A stretch of 64,000 bases of DNA, taken from positions 1,027,914 through 1,091,913 of the forward strand of contig NZ_VTFS01000001.1 in NCBI RefSeq assembly GCF_009671245.1, given 5' to 3'. Below the pieces are notes generated by a model. It was given only the letters and a program-made list of their open reading frames with translations, had not been told where the DNA came from and did not search any database. Shown here piece after piece: positions 26,240 through 34,431 of this stretch (its first letter is position 1; every line of letters starts with the position of its first letter). Origin of the DNA: Marinicella rhabdoformis (GTDB lineage Bacteria > Pseudomonadota > Gammaproteobacteria > Xanthomonadales > Marinicellaceae). The position numbers were made by a program, and so were the translations under genes.

Positions 26240-26646
26240 ACAAACAGAATGAGTCAATACCACAAGACCTGAAGCAACAATTAAAACAAGATGCACTATG
26301 GTTTCAGCAACAGTCGGAATTACCTGATAAGCAAGCAGACTTGTTGGCCAACATCGAATCACAGTTACACACCACAACCATGGTTGAGCCTAACCACAAA
26401 AGTACTTCGCGTACCAAGTGGCTTTTGCCATTGGCGGCGGCCGTCAGTTTGGCCCTTTGGCTGGGTAACAACAATGTCACCCCCCATTCAGTGGAAACTG
26501 CAAACAAAGGTAGACTCAAGCTGGCAGCAAAATTTAAAGCATTGCCCACTGCTTTAGAAACAAAAACACACAATGCCTATCAGGCTGAGCAAGAAGCCAT
26601 CATTGTTGACATAAAATCATTAAAAGATCGGTGGCTTAACATTTAA
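26236..26646 (+). CDS. putative anti-sigma factor, single-pass membrane protein
   Basis: 136 residues. A soluble N-terminal half (about 1-55) is followed by one membrane segment (WLLPLAAAVSLALWLG) and a periplasmic tail. The overlap by 4 bases with the ECF sigma gene and this topology are the usual arrangement of an anti-sigma factor. No ZAS-type zinc motif is visible, so this is inferred from context. Nothing strong follows; the next 299 bases are AT-rich. Confidence 0.65.
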   Translation: MNKQNESIPQDLKQQLKQDALWFQQQSELPDKQADLLANIESQLHTTTMVEPNHKSTSRTKWLLPLAAAVSLALWLGNNNVTPHSVETANKGRLKLAAKFKALPTALETKTHNAYQAEQEAIIVDIKSLKDRWLNI

Positions 26647-26904
26647 CCTTTCAAAAAGACCATAAATAAGTCAAAAAGAAACCATTTTAAAGTGCATTTG
26701 GCGACAGTTTTAGCTTATATATTTATTCATATAAGAATATGTATCGCTTTCCCCCACTTCAAATTCTCAGTTATTTGGATCAATTCTTAAAAAACTTAAA
26801 AGCATTTATTTTCAACAACTTAAGTGAATCTAATAAAAGCCAATTAACACTTCATTAACTTTTTACATACATCAAATTTACATTGTTGTGCTAATTTAGA
26901 AAAC

Positions 26905-26930
26905 GCCTGTTCAACGACAGGCTTTTTTAA
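26905..26930 (+). terminator. hairpin with T-run just before the BON gene
   Basis: GCCTGT/ACAGGC with a TCAACG loop (26905-26922) and six T. It lies 18 bases upstream of the BON-domain start codon and 2-8 bases before its ribosome binding site (AGGAG). It may end transcription arriving from the sigma operon, or act as an attenuator of the BON gene. The rest of the gap 26647-26904 shows no gene. Confidence 0.6.
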
Positions 26931-26945
26931 TTACAGGAGAAAATA

Positions 26946-27542
26946 ATGAAAATTAATACACAGAAGACAAAGACAGCAATTAAAACTACTTTATTCGCCG
27001 CCACGCTCGCTGTGACTCCAATCGCATTTGCGGGAAATAATGGACATTATGACAGCGATGACAAATTAAAAGATGCATGGCTGGACGGAAAAATAGAAGC
27101 TGCCTTATTGGTGAACCGTCACCTCAATAACTTTGCCATTGATACCGATGTCAAAGGACAAGTGGCACACTTGTCTGGTACCGTCAACTCGAACATTGAC
27201 AAAGAGTTGGCCGAAGAAATCGCCAAAGGCATTAAAGGTGTGTCCAAAGTGAAAAACAATTTGGTTGTTGACGAAAAACAACAACCCAAAAAAGCAGTTA
27301 AAGGAGAAGAGCGTTCATTTGGTACTTGGTACGATGATGCCACTACCACAGCAGCAGTTAAGTCCAGTTTGTTGTTGAACAAGGAAGCATCGGGCATGAA
27401 GGTTAATGTAGATACTTTATATGGCATCGTGACCTTAAGCGGAGAAGTCAGCACTGCTCAAGAAGTTGACCTGATCATCAAATTAGCAGAAAACACTTCA
27501 GGTGTGAGAGATGTAAAAAGTCAGCTGAAAGTCAAAAGCTAA
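26946..27542 (+). CDS. BON-domain periplasmic protein (OsmY-like)
   Basis: 198 residues with a signal peptide ending near FAGN (residues 1-29). There are two BON domains, about 40-108 (WLDGKIEAALLVNRHLNNFAI...VKGQVAHLSGTV) and 128-198 (TTAAVKSSLLLNKEASGMKVN...YGIVTLSGEV). The family binds phospholipid and protects the envelope; E. coli OsmY is the closest well-known example. An AGGAG ribosome binding site and a strong terminator after the stop make it a single-gene unit. Confidence 0.9.
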   Translation: MKINTQKTKTAIKTTLFAATLAVTPIAFAGNNGHYDSDDKLKDAWLDGKIEAALLVNRHLNNFAIDTDVKGQVAHLSGTVNSNIDKELAEEIAKGIKGVSKVKNNLVVDEKQQPKKAVKGEERSFGTWYDDATTTAAVKSSLLLNKEASGMKVNVDTLYGIVTLSGEVSTAQEVDLIIKLAENTSGVRDVKSQLKVKS

Positions 27543-27567
27543 ACCATCAGCTGTAAAATGTACAGAA

Positions 27568-27598
27568 AGCAAGGGCTTCTCAACCCTTGCTTTTTTTT
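27568..27598. terminator. strong intrinsic terminator after the BON gene
   Basis: AGCAAGGG/CCCTTGCT around a CTTCTCAA loop, followed by eight T. It lies 25 bases after the stop at 27542, directly before the 3' end of the convergent mgtC-like gene. Confidence 0.9.
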
Positions 27599-27601
27599 GG
27601 C

Positions 27602-28096
27602 CTAAATATCAGCCTCGTCTTCATTCACCTTGTCCTCATCACAAATGGCTTGCTTGGCCTCAAAGCCCAAACGCAAGATCAAGAAATTGATGGTAGCAAT
27701 GATCAACGCTATTTCAAACCGCTGCCACGCCACAGCCATACCAATGGCACCCGTGTTCCAAATACTGGCGGCATTGGCCAGCCCAGACACTCTAGATTTA
27801 GCCTCTGATTTTAATATGGCTCCGCCACCAATAAATCCAATACCTGTGACGATACCTGCCATAAATTTACCGATACTTTCACCATCTCCTAAAACATCCA
27901 TCGCCAACAAGGTATAAGAGCAGGTCGCAATTGCCACCAATGGATAAGTCCTTAAGCCGGCACTGTTGCTGTTGTGTTCACGGTTATAAGCGATAGGGAA
28001 CGACAAAACCAAAGCAATACCTATCAACACCAAGTGTTTGACCACCGTTTGCCACTGAATCAGCTCATCACCATGGGAAAATAAAAAATCTAACAT
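27602..28096 (-). CDS. MgtC/SapB family membrane protein
   Basis: 164 residues with about five membrane segments. Signature motifs: GIALVLSFPIAYNREHNSNSAGLRTYPLVAIATC, then GIVTGIGFIGGGAILK and VSGLANAASIWNTGAIGMA. MgtC proteins affect Mg2+ homeostasis and ATP synthase in some pathogens, but this short form (without the long C-terminal domain) is widespread and its job is unclear. The C-terminus is acidic (DEDKVNEDEADI). Confidence 0.92.
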   Translation of the reverse strand: MLDFLFSHGDELIQWQTVVKHLVLIGIALVLSFPIAYNREHNSNSAGLRTYPLVAIATCSYTLLAMDVLGDGESIGKFMAGIVTGIGFIGGGAILKSEAKSRVSGLANAASIWNTGAIGMAVAWQRFEIALIIATINFLILRLGFEAKQAICDEDKVNEDEADI

Positions 28097-28133
28097 TTGA
28101 AGCGGGTCCTTTTTAGTTTCACAGCTTAATAGT

Positions 28134-29246
28134 TTACACTGATTTTTTCCTCAATCCAAACAAGCGGCGGCTGATATTGAAAGGATAAACCAACAGCAAA
28201 CACAAGGCTGAAGTAACAACAAAAGCCGACACCAGCAACACACTGGCTTTAAATGACAAAGACCAGCTCATTTGGATGACAAAATAGCCCAGCACCACGA
28301 TGACGGTTTGATGAAAAATATAAAACGGATAAATTAATTCATTAGTTAACTTAAGCCATTTGGGTCTGTTATTTAGGTATTGCTGACCATATCCCAGCAG
28401 CGTTAACAAAGCAGACCAAGCCACCAAACTACAGACCACCCACCAAATGGCCCAACGCATGTTCAAGGAAAGGTAAGGACTTAAATCAGGAGAATAATAA
28501 TAGCCATAAAACAGCACGGAGCTGACCACCAAACAAATCAAATGTGGCTTCCTGTGGCTTAAAAGCTTGGCCCAAATCTTGGGGCTCTTAATCATCCACA
28601 TACCAGAGACAAAAAACCACAGGTAAAACAATGACAGTGATAAGTTAGTCACACTGTGCCCGTCATCGGGAATAAACCACTTCAACAGCACCCGCAAAGC
28701 AATTAAAGAAAACACCCACGAAAACAAACCCAAGGGGCGCATAGAAAAAGATTCAAACCTTCGGAAACTTTTGTCAAAGAAGTCACTTTGGGTCAGTTTA
28801 AAAAGCGGCACAGCCAATAAAGAAAAAACAACCAAAAATTCAATAAACCAGAGGTGATTAGGCTGGAATTTCAAAGCCAGTTCAGGATAAGCTTGCCACA
28901 ATGATTCAAATGCTTGTGTGTCTTCAAAGTAGGTTTGCGGCGGCACCACCACCATCATGCCGACCACAAAAGGGATAAACAAACGCAGAAACTTGTCTTT
29001 GATAAAAGCTTTGCTGTTTATTTTTGACAACAACAAATAACTGCCGGCACCGGCAATAAAAAACAAAGCCGGCAAGCGAAACTGTTCGAAATACACCATG
29101 ATGTCATCTAAAAGCTTGCTGCTTTCATTATTCATGATGTGCCAGTCATCACCGTTAAATGGCATCAAAACATGGTGGATAAACACGGCAAAAATCAACA
29201 GCACCCGCAACCAATCTAATTCGTAAACCCTGTTCCTTTCTGTCAT
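28134..29246 (-). CDS. acyltransferase family 3 membrane protein
   Basis: 370 residues with around ten membrane segments. It begins YELDWLRVLLIFAVFIHHVLMPF, the catalytic His-containing start of the acyltransferase 3 (OafA/NodX-like) family, followed by LPALFFIAGAG and the C-terminal YPFYIFHQTVIVVLGYF. These proteins O-acylate cell-surface sugars or other substrates. It is not in an operon with a glycan cluster, so the substrate is open. Sited 37 bases upstream of mgtC-like, same strand. Confidence 0.88.
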   Translation of the reverse strand: MTERNRVYELDWLRVLLIFAVFIHHVLMPFNGDDWHIMNNESSKLLDDIMVYFEQFRLPALFFIAGAGSYLLLSKINSKAFIKDKFLRLFIPFVVGMMVVVPPQTYFEDTQAFESLWQAYPELALKFQPNHLWFIEFLVVFSLLAVPLFKLTQSDFFDKSFRRFESFSMRPLGLFSWVFSLIALRVLLKWFIPDDGHSVTNLSLSLFYLWFFVSGMWMIKSPKIWAKLLSHRKPHLICLVVSSVLFYGYYYSPDLSPYLSLNMRWAIWWVVCSLVAWSALLTLLGYGQQYLNNRPKWLKLTNELIYPFYIFHQTVIVVLGYFVIQMSWSLSFKASVLLVSAFVVTSALCLLLVYPFNISRRLFGLRKKSV

Positions 29247-29290
29247 CTGCTGTTTATGTGATTAAACCATTGATGATAACAGCAAGTCGA

Positions 29291-31165
29291 TCAAGCTTCC
29301 ATCGCTTCTGACAACTCCATCCATTCTGTTTCTGCGTCATCTAATTGCTTCTTCAAGTCACCCGCTTGATTCATCCACTCGGTTAATTGTTCGGCATTTT
29401 CAGGCAAATAAGCCTCATCTGAACTGAGCTTTACATTCACTTGATCCAATTTTTCAGTCAATTGATCAACCATCTTTTCTAATTTCTGGATGCGATTTTT
29501 TTGTGCCTTGCCTGCTTTGTGGTTGGCTTTTTTGCTTACAGGTTCAGCGCCAGTGCCATTGGCTTCTGCTTCATTCGCTTTAAGCTCGTTAGCCTTAATT
29601 TGGGCCTTAATAAAGCTTTGGTATTCGTCCAAATCTCCATCAAAAGGATGAATTTGACCATCAAGGATGTAAGCCATTTCATCTATCACGCTGTTCAGCA
29701 TGTGTTTGTCATGCGAGACCAGTATCACAGCGCCTTCATAACTTTGCAAAGCAAAACTGATGGCATCCCGCATGTTCAAATCCAAATGGTTGGTCGGCTC
29801 ATCAAGCAGTAACAAATCAGGTTGCTGGTATACAATCAAAGATAAGGCCAAGCGTGCTTTTTCACCACCCGAAAAAGGTGCTATCGGCGTATCGGCTTTT
29901 TCTCCTTGGAAACCAAACCCGCCCAAAAAGTTTTTCACTTCTTGTTCTGAAGCCTTGGGATTCAGTTGCAACACATGTTCAATCGCGGTCGCTTGTGAGT
30001 CCAGTTGGTCTAATTGATGCTGGGCAAAATAACCCAATTTCAAATCTTTGGCCGTTTTCAATGTCCCTTTTTTCAAAGGCAAATCACCAGACATGGCTTT
30101 GATTAAGGTAGATTTACCGGCACCGTTTCTGCCCAACAAGCCGATTCGGGCACCCGCGGTGACTGAGAATGTCAGGTCTTGAAAAATATTCACATCCCCA
30201 TATCCAATGTCAGCATGCTCTAAAGTGACAATCTGATGCTTTAAATTCTGACATGGCAGGAATTGAAAATGAAACGGGTTTTCCACCTGCGCAGCGGCAA
30301 TCGTGTCCATACGCTCCAATGCTTTTAAACGACTTTGTGCCTGTTTGGCCTTGTTGGCCTGATACCTGAACCGATCAACATAAGATTGCATGTGGGCGAT
30401 TTGTTTTTGCTGCTTTTCAAACATCGCTTGCTGTAACGCCAGGCGTTCCATGCGCGCTTTTTCAAAGTCAGAATAGTTACCTGTGTACAAGGTTAATTTT
30501 TCATGCTCAATATGCAGGATATGGCCCACCACATTATCGAGAAAATCACGGTCATGCGAAATCAGTAATAAAGTGCCTTCATAGCGTTTCAACCAATCGG
30601 CCAACCAAACCACAGCCTCTAAATCCAAATGGTTGGTTGGTTCATCGAGTAACAACAAATCAGAGCGACACATCAAAGCCTGTGCCAAATTCAGTCGCAT
30701 GCGCCAACCACCAGAAAAAGATTTGACCGTTTTTAACTCTTCTCCCGCTGCAAAACCCAAACCATGTAACAAGCGACCTGCCTTGGCATGTGCCGCATAG
30801 CCATCAATGTGTTCCATCTCGGCATACAACTCTGCCAGCTTGTCATGCTGTTCTTTTTCAGTCGCCTCGTTAATGGCTTGTTCAATCGCCCTAAAGGTCA
30901 CATCACCATCCAACACATAATCTAAAGCCGTGCAGTCAAGTGAAGGCGTTTCTTGTTTAACATGGGCAATTTGCCATTGCTTAGGCACACTACAATCACC
31001 CAAGTCCGCATGCAAGTCTCCCATCATCAAAGCAAATAAACTGGACTTGCCTGTACCATTGGCACCAGTCAGCCCCGCTTTTTGACCCGGATGGATCATT
31101 AAACTGGCTTCTTCAAAGAGGATTTTATGCCCGCGACGCAGGCTGAGGTTACTGAGGTTTATCAT
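29291..31165 (-). CDS. yheS: ABC-F ATPase YheS
   Basis: 624 residues with two ABC domains. The first has Walker A GANGTGKSS and signature FSGGWRMRLNLAQAL; the second has GRNGAGKSTLIK and FSGGEKARLALSL. Both Walker B DEPTNHLD boxes are intact, and the linker has the ABC-F pattern YVDRFRYQANKAKQAQSRLKALERM. The C-terminus is a coiled coil (LEKMVDQLTEKLDQVN). The pattern and length match E. coli YheS, a ribosome-associated factor that relieves translational stalling. It is divergent from a small membrane-protein gene. Confidence 0.93.
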   Translation of the reverse strand: MINLSNLSLRRGHKILFEEASLMIHPGQKAGLTGANGTGKSSLFALMMGDLHADLGDCSVPKQWQIAHVKQETPSLDCTALDYVLDGDVTFRAIEQAINEATEKEQHDKLAELYAEMEHIDGYAAHAKAGRLLHGLGFAAGEELKTVKSFSGGWRMRLNLAQALMCRSDLLLLDEPTNHLDLEAVVWLADWLKRYEGTLLLISHDRDFLDNVVGHILHIEHEKLTLYTGNYSDFEKARMERLALQQAMFEKQQKQIAHMQSYVDRFRYQANKAKQAQSRLKALERMDTIAAAQVENPFHFQFLPCQNLKHQIVTLEHADIGYGDVNIFQDLTFSVTAGARIGLLGRNGAGKSTLIKAMSGDLPLKKGTLKTAKDLKLGYFAQHQLDQLDSQATAIEHVLQLNPKASEQEVKNFLGGFGFQGEKADTPIAPFSGGEKARLALSLIVYQQPDLLLLDEPTNHLDLNMRDAISFALQSYEGAVILVSHDKHMLNSVIDEMAYILDGQIHPFDGDLDEYQSFIKAQIKANELKANEAEANGTGAEPVSKKANHKAGKAQKNRIQKLEKMVDQLTEKLDQVNVKLSSDEAYLPENAEQLTEWMNQAGDLKKQLDDAETEWMELSEAMEA

Positions 31166-31241
31166 GGCGGCTTATTCTGTCGAACTTGTCATCAGAAATC
31201 AATTATAATTAACTTTGTCTGTTATCAAATGTACCACTATT

Positions 31242-31463
31242 ATGATTGAAGAAAAAATACTCGGCTTACTCTTTGTGATTGTCTCTCTCTTTATTTTATT
31301 GGCCGCATTCTTTTATAAATTGATGCGCCAAACCAATGAAATCAATGACAGCCTCAAAGACATCGCCAGATCGCAACGCATCCTCGCTAAAAACCCCAAA
31401 GATTTTGACGAAACCAGCATCATTAAAAAGATAGAAGAAAAGTACAAGTCTCCCTATGATTGA
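31242..31463 (+). CDS. small membrane protein with C-terminal polar tail
   Basis: 73 residues starting at the ATG at 31242 (MIEEKILGLLFVIVSLFILL); the frame extends upstream to a TTG at 31215 but the longer N-terminus is not supported. One membrane helix (about 5-25) is followed by a charged coiled region (NEINDSLKDIARSQ). No family recognised. It is divergent from yheS and is followed by the structured repeats at 31478. Confidence 0.6.
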   Translation: MIEEKILGLLFVIVSLFILLAAFFYKLMRQTNEINDSLKDIARSQRILAKNPKDFDETSIIKKIEEKYKSPYD

Positions 31464-31477
31464 GGGATTGCTGCGAG

Positions 31478-31660
31478 GCCACTTCTTTTTGCTTAGTATA
31501 ATGATGTGAAAATTTAAAGTTTATACTAAGCAAAAAACCGTAACCTCTTCGCAGGCATTTATGAGTTTTGCTTTTTGACTCGCAAGCTCGCCAGTGCAAA
31601 ACATTACACCGATCATTTGGATTCTATCCAACTACTGTGTGGTTTGTGAGTCATCACTCC
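31478..31660 (+). repeat. structured tandem repeat unit A
   Basis: Begins GCCACTTCTTTTTG. A perfect 16-base inverted repeat TTTTTGCTTAGTATAA (31486-31501) / 31521-31536 follows. Then come the conserved core CGTAACCTCTTCGCAGGC, ATGAGT, CACCGATCATT, TATCCA, GGTTTGTG and TCATCACT. The stem and core suggest a folded RNA or a mobile palindromic element. Confidence 0.75.
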
Positions 31661-31665
31661 GAATT

Positions 31666-31875
31666 GCCACTTCTTTTTTGATTTTAAAATTATGTCAAAA
31701 ACCTAAAAGCGTATTTTTAAAACAAAAAAATCGTAACCTCTTCGCAGGCTTTAATGAGTCGTCCTATTAGGCTCGCGCTTAAGGCGCCTACTGTTGGCGG
31801 GCTCGCCAAGGGTCGACATGGCACCGATCATTCGAATGCTATCCAGAAGCTGGGAGGTTTGTGGCTCATCACTTT
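31666..31875 (+). repeat. structured tandem repeat unit B
   Basis: Starts 188 bases after unit A with GCCACTTCTTTTTTG. It has its own AT-rich inverted repeat (TTTTTTGATTTTAAAA against TTTTAAAACAAAAAA, one extra base). Then comes the same conserved core. The stem sequence differs from unit A while pairing is kept. Unit B also carries GCTCGCGCTTAAGGCGCCTACTG, a motif that has a close relative at 21013-21040. Confidence 0.75.
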
Positions 31876-32053
31876 GTCAGGTTTTATTAAAAAAGAATTG
31901 TCTTCCTGAGCGAGCAAGTGATAAGTTGCTGCTTTTTATTAATACGACCTATGTGTTTGGGTATCTCAGGGTGATGGATTGAACGCGAGTCGAATGGACC
32001 TAAGGCACACGCTCAGAACCTTTGTTAAATCGCAACCTCTACCACTTCATTGA

Positions 32054-32512
32054 CTACGTTTGTGTCTTGTCATCACTTCTAACCAATCGATAACCAATAA
32101 AAAACAGGATACCTGCCAGTAACCAGAGCCAATTACTGACCGTGCCGAATTCATTGAGTCGTTCGGGGAATCGAAGCCACAGTTGGATACCGAGTATGCC
32201 CCTGATGACACATGCTACTGACATGAAATAGATGACCAAACCGAGCAATGGCAATTTTCGAATAAATTGTGCCGCTGAGAGGGCATAAGCTGCCATCAGA
32301 AGAAATAAAGCGGACACCACAAATGCGCCTATTGGTGCCAACAAGGTGCCAGCCTTGGCTGATTCAACAATCACCTCAGGTGCCATTTGATATGAATAGC
32401 AGGCCGGCCCAAAATACAAACAAGACATGTGCATCACAGCCGGTATAACCGCAATCACAGCAGCAACCACCAACATGACCACACCTTTTCTTTTATTCAC
32501 ACCAGACCTCAC
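32054..32512 (-). CDS. four-helix membrane protein of unknown function
   Basis: 152 residues from a GTG at 32512 that overlaps the previous stop by four bases (GTGA); a TTG two codons upstream is the alternative. Four membrane segments (VVMLVVAAVIAVIPAV, LLAPIGAFVVSALFLLMAAYAL, LLGLVIYFMSVACVIRGILGI, WLWLLAGILFFIGYRL). The sequence CLYFGPACYSYQ lies in the first loop. It has a DUF3995-like look, but I would not assign a family. Third gene of a small operon with 32509-33479. Confidence 0.65.
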   Translation of the reverse strand: MRSGVNKRKGVVMLVVAAVIAVIPAVMHMSCLYFGPACYSYQMAPEVIVESAKAGTLLAPIGAFVVSALFLLMAAYALSAAQFIRKLPLLGLVIYFMSVACVIRGILGIQLWLRFPERLNEFGTVSNWLWLLAGILFFIGYRLVRSDDKTQT

Positions 32513-32802
32513 TGACAATGTTTTTGATGAAACGTTTTGATGAATTGATCCGCTTCATCATTTTCAGCCGACCAATAATAACCAAGCATTCCTTCGAACC
32601 CAGCTTTGATTTTACACTGTCCTTCTATATAATCTTGGTAGATAGATTCAAACGGAGATCCAGTCCCAATTACTTTTCCTTCTCTTTTGAATCCATACTT
32701 GAGCACCAGCATGAAAGCAATTCGCCACGATACCCAATACCCTTTGGTTTCCATGTTCATATGTTCAGATGTATCTGATGTCAGTGTCACGCCTTTGATC
32801 AT
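32509..32802 (-). CDS. hypothetical protein
   Basis: 97 residues from the ATG at 32802, which overlaps the preceding lipoprotein stop as ATGA; the longer frame start at 32823 lies inside that gene. Contains VSWRIAFMLVLKYGFKREGK and ESIYQDYIEGQCKIKAGFEGMLGYYWSAEND, with a closing EADQFIKTFHQKHCQ. No family recognised; no signal peptide. Coupled to both neighbours by 4-base overlaps. Confidence 0.65.
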   Translation of the reverse strand: MIKGVTLTSDTSEHMNMETKGYWVSWRIAFMLVLKYGFKREGKVIGTGSPFESIYQDYIEGQCKIKAGFEGMLGYYWSAENDEADQFIKTFHQKHCQ

Positions 32803-33479
32803 GAATCTATCGCTTGCTCCCACTGGTCACTTAAAAAGTTCGGTACTGACAATAAATTAATTTTCAGGTCACCTTTGCGGCTGGCAAGGCACAGGTTGGC
32901 GGCATCGCCTGCGATGTTTTCTTGGGTGAGGTTGATGCAGGGGTCGTTGCCCGCCATGGTGTTTAAGGTTTCGTTCATTTCATGGGTGCTGATGATGTGG
33001 TTGACCAATTGGCGTAAGGCGGAACAGCCTTTGATGTCAGTTAAATTTTCACTTTGGCATTTATTGAAGTTGATGTCACTGGGTGCGACCAGTAATTCAG
33101 CACGTTGTAGTATGCGGACTTGTTTGCCTGTTTCTTGACGGTAAATTGGATGTGCGTATGCCCAAAGCAACATTTGTTTGAGTATGATTTGTTGTTGTAA
33201 GGAGTAGTGGTGAATGTTCTTTAACAACAATTTACTGTTTGAAACCAACCTGTAAGGCTTTTCCTCAATCGCTAATTGGTATAATTGCACCACATTGAGG
33301 GTTTTTCTTTTGTTGTTAAGTATGGATTTGTGCTGTGTGATTGCTGCATTGTCCTTGGCAACCAAGGCTTGTATCAATGCCGCTTTAGGGCTCAAAGGCT
33401 TTAGCTGAGGTCCGCCACCGCAGGCTGAAAGCAGCAGAACAGCCAAAACAGGTAAAATAATTTGTCTTTTTTTTATCAT
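32799..33479 (-). CDS. lipoprotein of unknown function
   Basis: 226 residues from the ATG at 33479; an in-frame ATG four codons upstream (MVTHM) is possible. The signal is IILPVLAVLLLSACGGG, with the lipobox LSAC. The body is helical, with a cluster of cysteines in the second half (KCQSENLTDIKGCSAL, DPCINL, NLCLAS). Envelope lipoprotein; no family recognised. It is divergent from the sigma factor at 33539 and heads the operon of the two genes downstream. Confidence 0.7.
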   Translation of the reverse strand: MIKKRQIILPVLAVLLLSACGGGPQLKPLSPKAALIQALVAKDNAAITQHKSILNNKRKTLNVVQLYQLAIEEKPYRLVSNSKLLLKNIHHYSLQQQIILKQMLLWAYAHPIYRQETGKQVRILQRAELLVAPSDINFNKCQSENLTDIKGCSALRQLVNHIISTHEMNETLNTMAGNDPCINLTQENIAGDAANLCLASRKGDLKINLLSVPNFLSDQWEQAIDS

Positions 33480-33538
33480 ATGTGTAACCATTGGAACAAA
33501 GCTTCGTTGTAGAAGCGAAATTATAACAATATTTGATA

Positions 33539-34030
33539 ATGAGCATTTGGTACCGACTTCAAGTAAATCAAAACCAAAATGGCCTATATGCACTGGCATA
33601 CCGTATGCTGGGCAACCAATTAGAGGCCGAAGATGTGGTGCAAGATACTTTCATTAAATTGTGGGAAAGGCGCGAACAAGGTTTAAAGTTTGAAAAGGCT
33701 TGGTTGTATAAAGTCACACGCAACCAATGCTTGGACATCATCAGGCGCAGAAAACATGCGGCTGAATACCAAATTGCCAAAGCGGTAGGGGCTGATGTGG
33801 TACCCAGTGCCGCTGACCACGTTATCAATGAAGAGCTTGGTGTTGAAATTACCCAAGCCATCAATGAACTGGCAGAACCTTACCAATCATTGATCGTGAT
33901 GCGAGAAATTAATGGACTCAGTTATCAAGTATTGGCCGATGCATTGGACTTGAGTTTGTCTCAAACGAAAGTCTATTTACATCGAGCCAGAAACCAATTG
34001 AAAGAAAAATTAGAGCAAAGTTATGCGTAA
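33539..34030 (+). CDS. ECF RNA polymerase sigma factor
   Basis: 163 residues from the ATG at 33539. Region 2: GLYALAYRMLGNQLEAEDVVQDTFIKLWERRE, then WLYKVTRNQCLDIIRRRK. Region 4: INELAEPYQSLIVMREINGLSYQVLADALDLSLSQTKVYLHRARNQLKEKL. The sigma gene is followed by a short membrane protein and a DUF4252 protein, an arrangement known from several phyla in which the DUF4252 product is regulated by or regulates the sigma factor. Second ECF system in the window, unrelated in detail to that at 25700. Confidence 0.93.
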   Translation: MSIWYRLQVNQNQNGLYALAYRMLGNQLEAEDVVQDTFIKLWERREQGLKFEKAWLYKVTRNQCLDIIRRRKHAAEYQIAKAVGADVVPSAADHVINEELGVEITQAINELAEPYQSLIVMREINGLSYQVLADALDLSLSQTKVYLHRARNQLKEKLEQSYA

Positions 34031-34394
34031 AGAATCAATAGACCAACAAATCAATGCAGATCTGACCGATTATTTCGAGCAAGCGAGGCGACAACAATGC
34101 CCGCCCAGCATGAAACAAGGTTTGTATCAGCGCATTGGGGTCACCAAAACTAAAAGCACTTTCATGCAAACCTGGTTCAAACCCGCCATGGCATTTTCAT
34201 TTGTCACCTTGGCGACTGGTGGTCTGTTGTGGCAACACCACCAAGATCAAAAACTCTTGGCCGCTGAACAAGAAATGCAATTGGCCATGCATTACATGCA
34301 AAAAATCAGCAACAAAACATTAGGCGATGTGAACACCCATGGCATCAAACCCGCCATCATCGTTCCATTAACAAAATCCATGGCAAAGATATAA
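34023..34394 (+). CDS. putative anti-sigma factor (membrane protein)
   Basis: 123 residues; overlaps the sigma stop by 8 bases. The N-terminal cytoplasmic part (about 1-50) leads to a membrane segment (PAMAFSFVTLATGGLLW) and a periplasmic stretch ending PAIIVPLTKSMAKI. No zinc-binding HxxxCxxC is visible. Assigned from position, size and topology. Confidence 0.65.
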   Translation: MRKESIDQQINADLTDYFEQARRQQCPPSMKQGLYQRIGVTKTKSTFMQTWFKPAMAFSFVTLATGGLLWQHHQDQKLLAAEQEMQLAMHYMQKISNKTLGDVNTHGIKPAIIVPLTKSMAKI

Positions 34395-34431
34395 AGTATT
34401 GTATATATTAAGGAGTAACCAAGGAATCAAC

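Larger units (their letters stand above)
31464..32053. other. gene-free segment with tandem structured repeats
   Basis: About 590 bases without a credible gene; the only longer frame (31794-31982) crosses a repeat unit and has no recognisable features. It contains two copies of a roughly 190-base unit (see the separate entries). At 31986-31999 there is GCGAGTCGAATGGA, the complement of a motif in the repeat island near 10740-10755. Confidence 0.7.

Noticed and set aside
31794-31982. A 62-residue plus-strand frame
   Set aside because: It lies in repeat unit B and continues into non-coding DNA; no start signal and no homology pattern.
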